From contig JASFXZ010000013.1 of NCBI GenBank assembly GCA_032209605.1, positions 11,305,901 through 11,369,900 on the forward strand: a stretch of 64,000 nt of DNA, read 5' to 3'. Both the position numbers and the translations under genes were made by a program. This document shows, piece after piece, positions 49,601-58,300 of the stretch. The notes beneath the pieces are model-generated. The model had not been told where the DNA came from. It did not search any database and saw only the letters and a list, made by a program, of their open reading frames with translations. This DNA is from Mactromeris polynyma. Lineage: Eukaryota > Mollusca > Bivalvia > Venerida > Mactridae. Numbering within the stretch: the stretch's first letter is position 1; every line of letters begins with the position of its first letter.

Positions 49601-52600
49601 ACGTGCAGCGACCGAAGAAGGCACTCCTTAAGAGGACCGTTAACCGGACTAGAGCAGCATTACGGCCACAGGAGCCAAAGACATTGGATTTTGAGGTATA
49701 TAGCCAATTTGTATCCCATATTAATCATATTTGCATTAATTGATATATATATATCCATTGAAATCCGATCTGTCACGGGTTGTTTTCAGTATAAAAATTA
49801 GCCCTACATGGAATTTTTAAGAGACAAGTCAACTAGTGTATTTGTATTCTAAGTGTATCCCATTGTAATCATATTTGCATTCAGAAGACGTGAGGCTTGA
49901 TACATTATAAGTTCTTATTAACATAATATATTATACGTTATATACGTTCAAGTAATGTACTTCTTTCAGATTGACAGATCCTTCGTCGATGCGGATGATT
50001 TCCTTGTGGCCGATATTAAGATGGACGACGGTCATAGACATTTTGTCTTCGCTACGGAATATCAGCTGTCCTTACTGAGAGATGCGAAACGTTGGTACGT
50101 CGACGGCACTTTCAAGGTAGTAACAATATAGTTCGTACATGCAATAAAAAAATTTGATGAATGTTAACGCAATTCTTTACATAACAACTGATATGTAGCT
50201 TCATTGGTGATGATGATTACGTTGATGCCGATTATAATTTGAAAATGTAATTACAATATAATACGTTAATGTGTTTTGACTGAAAAAATTAAGATATTGA
50301 TTCAATGGTGAAGATGAATACGATTATCACGATGATGGTGATTATAATTAGAATCTTTACCCTACTTCAGCTTGTTGGGGAACCGTTCAGGCGCCAGGGC
50401 CAGCTCTTTTCTATACATGCGTTTGTGGAAAAAGACGGAAAACGGAAGCAGGTACCCTTGGTATTCTGTATAATGAGCAGAAGAAAGACAATTGACTACG
50501 TGCAGATCTTCCAATCGGTAATTGATAGAATGGAAAGAACTGTCGTCGAGGGTTTTGTGGTCGACTTCGAAGCAGGTACAATTGTAGTTTATTGCATTCA
50601 ATAATATCTTAAATATAACTACAAGTATGTGTTTTACAACGTAACTCATTTCATTGTGTTACGCGTTACAAATGTTGTTAAATAATATAAGACATTAGTA
50701 ATTATAATTATAATTCAATACAATAATGTAAAAATGTAATTTATAATTGTTTAAACTAAATTATATAACTTCATGCGTATTATTACAATGTACTTCAATT
50801 AATTGTGCCATTGTACTTTATGTTAATATTTATTTTTGGTTTCAGCGGCGTGGCAGTCGATTAGAACCGTATTTCCCGGCCGGGAAATTAAAGGATGTGT
50901 TTTCCACTGGGGACAGGCGGTATGGAGACATGTTCAGTCCCTCGGTCTGTCCGAGACATACAAGAAGCGGCGGGGTTTGTATACATTCGTGAGAATGTTA
51001 TTGGCCCTGCCCTTCTTACCTGCCACCCACATCCTCAGGGCCACAGATTTATTGCGGGTCCGAGCTACAACCGAGTCAACTAGATTGTTGATGGATTACA
51101 TTGAGCGCCAATGGTTGAACAATACAGTTTTCCCGATTGCGTCATGGTCGGTATTTGACCAGTCGGTAAGAACGAACAATGACGTAGAAGGTAATGTCCA
51201 TTTACATTATTAATAATTATTTATACCATGCTATGCAACACAGGAATTGTCATGTTGTAGCCCGTCTTTTACTAAATATAAGAAACATATAATTTCGTTA
51301 TTTATTGATAGCATTGTTAAGACAAATGATAACATTATGACAATGATATTTCATCTTATTTATTTCGAATTCAACAAGACTGACCTGAGCGTCAGATAAA
51401 TGTGTGATCCTGATGAACATTTAAATACGTCTAAACACGTCTGCAAGTGAAATTCTAAAATGTATATAGATCTCGTTAACTCAATATTTCATTTTTTTAT
51501 CATTTCAGGATGGCACCACAGGGTTAATGGCCAGGCTGGATGTGCGGGGTTAGGGTTTTACAGACTTGTGCCCCTCCTGCGTCGTGAAGCCCAGGTGGTC
51601 CGCCTAGCGGTCGATGGAGGGGACCTGGACAGGGCTGGTTCCTGCGCCCGAAAGGAGTCCCACGTCCAGAAGTGTTGGGAAGACTACAGAACTGGAGATG
51701 TCTCAACAGCTGGCTTTCTATCAGCTGTTGGGAACATTTACGGAGTTAGAATATAGTTGTATGTGTATATATGTGAAAGTGTGAACAACGTGAAAAGTGC
51801 GTGTTAATGTATTGTGTTTTTTGTTTATGTGTTTATGTGTCAGTATTTATACATGTGTTGTGTTCATAATCATTAATTATCATTATACGTTCTTTATTTT
51901 CATATATTGCGTGTCTGTCTTGTATGTATGTGACCTGTGTTCAACTGATTAAACGATTAATGTTACATGTATTTTATTTCATTTGTTGTGTAATTGTTTG
52001 TTCGTCATTTGTTGTCTGTGCATTATCTGTATTCATTATTTATGTATTGTGTTTTATCGGGTATTAATGTATTGCTTGTTATTTATACCAATATTATGAA
52101 ATAAATATTAAAATTTTTCATATTTTCTACTTTATTATAACAGATAATGTGAACAACTTTGCTTGTTATTATAACAGATACAAATATACATTTCACGGTG
52201 AATCAAGGGGAAATTTCAGTATTCCGCATATAAAAAAAAACAACACTTAGAATGTTCATACATATCGCATCAATAATGTGAACAACTTTGCCTGTTATTA
52301 TAACAGATACAAATATATATTTCACGGGGAAATTTCCACCGTATCGCGAATCTTCAATGCACTGAGAATATTCATTAATGTTTTCAACTTACATTTAACT
52401 TATAACTTATAACAAAAATCAACACTTAAAATGTTCATACATATCGATTCACATGCTTATTCATTGAACTTCAAAAGTGGGCCGAGTCGGACCGGGCCGA
52501 GACTGTAAGTGGGCCGAGTCGGACCGGGCCGAGACTGTAAGTGGGCCGAGATGACCCTGAATCCAAACTCATGACCACCCAACATTAGTACGGCACTCTA

Positions 52601-53118
52601 CCGACTGAGCTAACTGGGCGGCTGTCTAACCCCACTACACTCCTCCCCTTCCATTATTTGAGGCTCAACCACAGTGGACCGTCAAACACCGCTGCCACCA
52701 TTGCAGTAAATCAAGGGGAAAAAGTGTGCCTGAAGTGGGGCTCAAACTCACGAACCCTACCACTAGTACGGCACTCTACCGACTGAGCTAACCGGGCGGC
52801 CGTCTAACCCCACACCACTACATTTTGAACTAACACTGACAGCCACATGCATACCCTGCCTTCTAAGGGAAGTGGTCCATTCAAGCATATTTATAACATA
52901 ATAACTTACACAAAACGCATAAAATTGACACTAAAAGTAACACCCAATAGAGTGTATAATGAGCATGATGAATACTTTAAAAGTGAAAGTAATAAATCGA
53001 CCCCAACCTCAGTGTATTTCTCCTCGTCCAGAACATTCACTTTCTTCTTCTCTGGTCCTAATGCTCCTTTAGGTTTAGCAACAACAAGAGCTTTACTGCA
53101 CGCTTTCACTAGATCCAT
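40664..53118 (-). CDS. ESS2: Splicing factor ESS-2 homolog (DGCR14), complete, 7 coding exons
   Basis: A nuclear protein associated with the spliceosomal C complex. Coding exons in order: 53118-53008, 46797-46641, 45922-45809, 44948-44794, 43449-42970, 42291-42179, 41066-40664. All junctions are GT-AG and in phase, giving 510 residues against 476 in human. Family blocks visible: VLDEEKYTE-ELEKIIEKDFFPD spanning the exon 1/2 junction, the FL.K.TSEDN.SF block in exon 4, SWKYKTRNALMY and GYGFVATPSPAPGVNESPLM (conserved core) in exon 5, and FLTDNLLQLP plus the C-terminal DFF in exon 7. The C-terminal third is Ser/Thr/Pro rich with repeated TPK motifs, possibly phosphorylated. Intron 1 (about 6.2 kb) holds an entire MULE transposon in the opposite orientation. 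The gene is divergent from CROT. Confidence 0.97.
41168..41402. mobile_element. Foldback miniature element (GAGCGCTGC ends)
   Basis: Imperfect inverted ends of about 45 bp (GAGCGCTGCTGTGGGATTTA at left; inverted GAGCGCCGCTGTATGATTTC at right) surround an inner palindromic stretch with 'acatgtgat' and 'tcacatgtg'. AAAT flanks both sides. A shorter relative lies at 56597-56756. It sits in ESS2 intron 6. Confidence 0.8.
41440..41669 (-). repeat. tRNA-derived SINE, family 2
   Basis: On the minus strand it begins CCGCCCGGTTAGCTCTGTTG (A box) with a B-box-like TAGGTTTGATTCCAGG, then the body with GGTTATGGTCCTTCCATG and TTGTGGAAGGGCAAGTTAG. It shares the body with 31530-31670. It lies in ESS2 intron 6, next to the foldback element. 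Confidence 0.75.
42437..42565 (+). mobile_element. CAGGGGTTCC-family miniature element, internally deleted
   Basis: Left end CAGGGGTTCCATTTGACCC, right end GCGCCCTG, with a perfect 6-bp duplication ATTGAC (42431-42436 and 42566-42571). It has lost about 60 bp of the core. It lies in ESS2 intron 5. Confidence 0.88.
43807..44016 (+). mobile_element. Miniature element, 'GGGTTTTCCCTAGG' family, copy B
   Basis: Left end CAGGGTTTTCCCTAGG and right end CAGGGAAATCCCTG form a short inverted pair. The interior matches 34706-34924 closely (CCCTCGTGTTT, TATGCAGTTTATACTTGACA, TCCCTAGAAAGAAAAGGGAG). It lies in ESS2 intron 4. Confidence 0.65.
46332..46520. mobile_element. Tc1/mariner-like miniature element, copy B (189 bp)
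   Basis: Same ends, length and sequence as 39206-39394, flanked by TA (46330-46331, 46521-46522). It lies in ESS2 intron 2. Confidence 0.9.
46850..48110. other. ESS2 intron 1, distal part
   Basis: AT-rich; I see no gene or bounded element. Two stretches around 46920-47040 and 47140-47290 look like inverted copies ('cccacatctacaatatttacc' against 'gtaaatattgtagatgtgaga'), suggesting a foldback element of about 340 bp (roughly 46945-47290). Confidence 0.45.
48127..48201. repeat. Short 'GGGGCCGAGTTGGTTAG' repeat
   Basis: Several near-copies of (g)gg(a/g)ccgagttg(a/g)(c/t)tta(g/a) follow each other and end in GTCGAGTTGTCCCG. Possibly the end of another TIR element; no partner end found. Confidence 0.35.
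48285..52563 (+). mobile_element. Apparently autonomous Mutator-like (MULE) DNA transposon, 4.28 kb
   Basis: It is flanked by a perfect 10-bp duplication CAAACTCATG (48275-48284 and 52564-52573). Inverted termini match from GGGTCATCTCGGCCCACTTA inward for about 50 bp. They continue as subterminal repeats of CTCGGCCCGGTCCGA and CGGCCCACTTTTGAAGT, with several copies at each end. It encodes one seven-exon transposase, reading opposite to ESS2, with all exons open. AATAAA at 52100-52105 could end its transcript. Confidence 0.93.
48942..51756 (+). CDS. MULE transposase with N-terminal zinc motifs, 7 exons, intact
   Basis: Exons: 48942-49041, 49163-49305, 49516-49695, 49970-50116, 50371-50575, 50846-51190, 51509-51756, all in phase, giving 455 residues with stop TAG. 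Exon 1 encodes a PHD-like CxxC...CxxC...HxxC cluster (CIACDK, CDWCKRWQHRTC). Exon 2 resembles FLYWCH (WRCNC...C...HIH). The MULE catalytic core follows: first acid in WYVDGTF (exon 4), second in VVDFEA (exon 5/6 junction), the GCVFHW motif (C/H pair) in exon 6, and a candidate third acid in NNDVEGWHH (exon 6/7 junction). It would cut and join the element's own ends in the nucleus. The exon 2 acceptor is chosen at 49162 (gtcttcag) because the nearer AG at 49144 breaks the frame. No disabling change is seen. Ends and target duplication match the superfamily. Confidence 0.92.
52705..52812 (-). repeat. tRNA-headed SINE, family 3, uninterrupted copy
   Basis: Minus strand: CCGCCCGGTTAGCTCAGTCG head, GTAGAGTGCCGTACTAGTGG, GTGAGTTTGAGCCCCACTTC (B-box region), then CACTTTTTCCCCTTGATTTA. 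It is adjacent to the split copy and parallel to it. Confidence 0.75.
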
Positions 53119-55335
53119 TTTTCACCTAATTTCGTCAAAATAAATGGACTTTAATAATTGAACGTGAATGCTCTATATTGAGGTTTGACGGAAGTCTGCT
53201 TCATCGAAACGTTTGGGTAACGTTGCAGTCGTAAACTGCCGAGGTGTTCCGAGTGGAGTTTGTGAGATCATTTGGAACACCTCGACGAAAACCCATACCA
53301 AGCGTCTGGAAGATGTGTTAGTGGAATTTGGACTTGGTTGCCAAACTGGGAAATTAGGACGTTTGCTTCAGGGACAGTGTGGTTACACAGGTTTTTGTTC
53401 TTATTGTACATTTGCTTGTCATGAAAATTGATTAATTTGATTATGCAAATGCCTAATCGATGGTCTGAAAAAGTAATTGCGTGCAGTAGCGGGGTAGCCC
53501 ATCTGATCAATTTCGGATAACACTAATTAAGTGATTAACAGCCGTGCGTTCGGTTATGGCTAACACTCGCACGAGTAAGAAACTACACTCGCACGAGTAA
53601 GAAACTGTGCACGCAATTTTGCAACCGAACGCTCTGTTTGCCAAAAAGTACACGCCCCTTCGCTAGCTACCTCGGAGATGCTCGAGCGAGTGGATGCACA
53701 GTGGGTGCGTACTTTTTGGCAAACAGAGCGTTCGGTTGCAAAATGCGTGCACAGTTTCTTACTTGTGCGAGTGTTAGCCTTAACCGAACGCACGGCAGTT
53801 AGCACTTTTGGGATATCCGATAATGTCAATTCTGATGCTAAAACATAATGGGCAAATTTGTTTGTACCAAACCGGTTTGAATCCAAAACTGGTTTGTCAA
53901 ATCTTTCATTTGTTTTAACCAATTGGGTTCAAACAAAAACAAGTTTCTGTATTTGTTTATAATAAATTACAAATCTTCAACTGGTTAATCAAACAGACCG
54001 AACTTACCTCCAGGTGCGGTTTGTCTGGTTTGATTTATATGAATAATCGTTTACTAGGGGCGAATTTGTTTTGCGAAACCTGGTTACGGTTTGAGGTTTC
54101 AGTTTTGTTGTAGTTTGGTTAAAAAAACTTAAACCAGTTATGATTAAGATTGGTCTGCAAACTAACAGATGATTTAGTCGAATAAAAATGACCCACATGA
54201 TTTTGATTGCTCAAGAACTTACTGTATTCCTCTAAAATGTGCAAGTGATTTTCTTAATATATATATAAAGTGATCTGGGCGGCTAGCCTAACAGACTTTT
54301 GTGGCGGTTTTTCACTGCGAAGATTTTGACAAATTTTCACTTTATTCTTTACGTTACAATAACATCATGGTATAGTATCTCTGTTGGCAAAATAAATGCC
54401 CGTAATTTCAATTTTATGCTGCTGTTGCATTTTGTTTTGTCAAAACATAGTTTCGACCGTAAGGTTGGTGATGTACAATGACATACATTTACTACTCTCC
54501 ATACCATTCATTGTAGTTTAATGGGCAAAAAATATATATGCATCTCCATGAACATTTCAAGTGGTGAAACATTACAAAAGGAAAATTGTAAATCTCCAGT
54601 ACATGAATGATTTAACAACAAAATGATGTAGTTATATCATATGTGCAAGCATTACGATCAAAGATTTGCAATCTCATTGCTTAATTTTCAAATAATACCG
54701 ACCATCTGTTCAGAGGATATAATATTCGCTGAAGACATATATCATGCTTACTCGCATTACAGTATTATGTAAAGATATTTGTTATTTTCTATACCATTTG
54801 TTGTAACTGGAACACACTCATGTACGGTCCCTGGTTGTAACATACATCATATAGATACATGTCTATGTTGGTGAGCAATGTAGGGCTATCATGGCCCGTC
54901 GGTTAATATTTTCATACATAAAGAAATATTTTCAAAACTCTGTCAAACTATTATGCGATATTACGCAAAATGATATTCCCTCAGTCTGAAGAAATCAATC
55001 CAGTACTGACCCAAACATCCAATTATCTCCAATCTACCTACATACCATATATCTGACCATTGTTGGGGTATTGCCTAGTATTTTGTTACTGATCTGTACT
55101 TAATATTAGCTATAAATTATGTATTTTCATACTCAACATGAAAAAACCAAACTTTATAGTAAAATATTGAATTGACCACAGATCAACCAGTATGGAACAC
55201 TTATGGAGTATTGACCGGGACTGTTTAAAACCAGGGTTGGTTTTGACCGCCCAACCTTGGGAAACCCGTGTCATGTGGACAAAGCTTTAGTTTGCAACTA
55301 ACATCACCTATAATGGATTTTGCTTTATATTTTTA
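53119..55335. promoter_or_regulatory. Divergent ESS2 / CROT promoter region
   Basis: The two genes point away from each other across about 2.2 kb. CROT must have a 5' noncoding exon here, because its ATG exon begins right after an acceptor (tttttag, 55336). The moderately CpG-containing stretch 53160-53290 next to the ESS2 start is the likeliest shared promoter; this is inference from position. No TATA box is convincing. The rest is AT-rich DNA with one Harbinger-like element (53542-53795). Confidence 0.45.
53542..53795. mobile_element. Harbinger/PIF-like miniature element, 254 bp
   Basis: Long inverted arms (about 100 bp) start CCGTGCGTTCGGTTA and contain ACTCGCACGAGTAAG (duplicated in the left arm) and CAAACAGAGCGTTCGG. 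A 3-bp CAG duplication flanks it (53539-53541, 53796-53798), as expected for PIF/Harbinger-type insertion. No coding capacity. Confidence 0.85.
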
Positions 55336-55341
55336 GAAAGC

Positions 55342-58300
55342 ATGGCAGACGACAATAAGATAGATATCGAGGCTATGTTTACGTCTAAAACGGAAAAGAC
55401 TTTTCAGTTTGACAACCAGTTACCAAGCTTACCAGTGCCAACATTACAGCATACATTAGAGAGATACTTGGATTCAGGTTGGAAAATAATCATTTTGACA
55501 CTAGTATTAAAATAAACAGATCAGTTTAATTTGATGACAGTTTTCTTATATTAAACATTTGCACATTGCATCAGTTTTTATTGGATATTTGGTAAAAAAC
55601 CAAGGCCAAAATGACCAGGGTTGATAACAATATTGTCTGTGACTTGTAAATCAATACAACAAGGAAATGCAGGGGTTTCGCTAGGGGCAGAATTTCGAGG
55701 GTCATTTTGATAAATTTTGACAGGAGTTTACCATTTTATAGCTGAAATACCTATAATTTAGAGAGAAAATTGACCCTTCAGCCAGAATCCTAAGGGTCAA
55801 AATGTGGCCTTTTGGAAAGTCCTGGGGTCAAACACAGGTGGCCGGTGAGTAGCCATGACATTTAAAACCCGCATTTAAAAAAAAAATTCACTCTGTTCTT
55901 ATAGTAAGATATCTTACTATAAGAACAGAGTGAAAAAAAAAAATCCATTGCGGGTTTTAAATGTCATGGCTACTCACCGGTCACCTGTGGGGTCAAAGGG
56001 TCACCTCAAGGGTCAAATGGAGCCCCTGAAATGTGTTTTGTACATCGTATAAGATGGCACGTTTAGTTGGTAGTTTATAATGGTTGTAACTTTTGTAGTC
56101 AGTGATTTGTTTTGAAATCAAGTTTTATTTGACTTTGAATTGTTTACATGTTTAGCGGCGATGTCTATATTTTTAAAGAAATCAGTCGGTAATAAATTAG
56201 CTGGCTTCATAATTGGAAGTTTTGTTTTTTAACTAGAAAATGTTTTATGTTGCTTATGGTACATAAAAAGTTTGAACAATAAAGTTTCAATTCAAAAATA
56301 CTTTAAATGAAGACAGGCATATATACCTAAAAAATTCTGTCTCCAAATGTGATGGTGTGACTGTTCATTATTGCCGTTCATCCTTATAAAATTTGAGTGT
56401 AATTTTATTATAGACAAATGCCAATGATTTGAACATTTTGATTTCGAGCGTTCAGCGCAAGACTATACTAACACCTATGTATTTATATAGGAGTTAGTAT
56501 AGTCTTGCACTGAACCCTAGATATGTTTATACACATCTCGTGGTGAGTTGCATAACAATTTGACTGTGTCTGTTCATGTACATTTTTATAACATTTGAGC
56601 GTTGCTATGAGATTTACAACCTCTTCTGTCAGTGACGTCATTTCAAGAAAACGCAACATGTGATGACACTATTTGCAAGCAGGAAACAATATTTACTCCA
56701 TAATTTACTGGAAATGACGTCACTTAAAGAAGAGGTTGGAAATCGTACAGAGGTTCTAATTTGTACTTTCTCTTCAGTTAAGCCTCATGTCAGTGAAGAT
56801 GAGTATCGACAGACTGAATTCATTGTCCAACAGTTTGCGTCCGGTGTTGGGAAAGAGCTTCATAAAGAATTAGTTAACAAGGCTGAAGTGGAAAAGAACT
56901 GGGTAGGATATTTTGTGTAAATTTCATTTGTAATCCTGTTATAGTAATGTTGTCTTTGCCTTACTTTTATGTTATGGATGAATGTCAATATAGATCTTAA
57001 ATGTAGGGTGATTCTTCAGTAATTAGTACCATGCCCGGAGATGCAGTGGTCTTAGGATGTGCTGTGGTTTAGGGGTAGAGTGCCTGACTCCTGATCCGAA
57101 GGTCCTGAGTTCGAGTCTCACGATGAGCCGAGTTTGATTACGAACTTCACAATCCCTAAATTTGGCGCGAGTACTGGTTGGTAGCCAGGAAGCAGTTATT
57201 GAGAGTGATTAATATAAGTTGTAAGAACTTGTTTCACAATCAGTGTAAAATAAATAAGGTTAAACCTAATTAGTACCATGCTTGATACCTTGGACTATTA
57301 GCGATGTTGAAGGTGTGTAAAAATCGGTTTTAAATGATCAAATTGACCCTTGAGATTCAGCCCCTAGTGGAACACCTGGCTGGGTTGGGTTATGCCAAAC
57401 AAGTTTTCAACGATGGCCCCGTGTTGTTTGTACTTTTATACAAAAACAGAAATCTAGTGTACATCTATTGTTTCACTTTCAGCTAGAAGCATGGTGGTTA
57501 AACTATGCTTACTTGCAGTACAGACTGCCTTTGGCCCCTACAATAAATTTTTCAGGACCCTTACCCTTTACACACAAATTAGGGGTTCAAACAGAGAGAG
57601 CAGCGCTCACCGTATTTTATTATTGTGAAGTGTGGAAATTCATCAGACTGTAAGGAATTAGGATAGGATTATATAATACTTGCATGTTATTTATTGGAAT
57701 ATAAAGTGAACATATTCAAAATGAGCAATTAAAAGAATACTCGTGGCCATTAAAACATTAAATAAAAAAGTTCCGTGAATATTTTTATACCCCCTCTTCA
57801 TAGAAGAGAGGGCATATTGGTTTGCACATGTCGGTCGGTCGGCCGTAACTCAAGAACCCCTTGACCTATCATCCTCAAACTTGGTCCACACATTCATCTT
57901 GGGTAGCATAGGAACCCTATTAATTCTGGGGTCAAAGGTCAAGGTCACAGAGGGCATAATGTTTTACAAACATCTCTTGTTAAATCATTGTTTTTCGATA
58001 ATGAAACTTACTAGATTTATATTGAACATGTTTGAGTCCTGTAGAATAATATATTCACTGAATGACAGTGGCCACCTTGCTATTGATAATTATGATTGCT
58101 CCCTTTTTGAATATCTTCACAATGATAACTCAGGTATAGGTGTATGTTTGAGATCTGTCATCTGGTTAATTTTAAAGGTAGATACATGTAGTCTTATTTT
58201 TTATCAAAATATTAAAGTAATTATTTAGAGAAATTGACATGTTAATGCCTTCGTACAGACATACTTTTAATCACTGCATTATAAATTTACTTAAAAGTTC

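Larger units (their letters stand above)
48235..52628 (-). repeat. tRNA-headed SINE, family 3, split by the MULE
   Basis: The tRNA-like head is on the minus strand at about 52628-52564 (GTTAGCTCAGTCGGTAGAGT A box, GGTCATGAGTTTGGA B-box region). The continuation CACATTGGGCACACTTTTTC...TTGATTTA is at 48284-48235. Removing 48285-52563 plus one copy of CAAACTCATG restores a normal copy like the intact neighbour at 52705-52812. The SINE is therefore older than the MULE. Confidence 0.8.

Noticed and set aside
52847..53143. Plus-strand 98-codon frame
   Set aside because: Antisense shadow of ESS2 exon 1.
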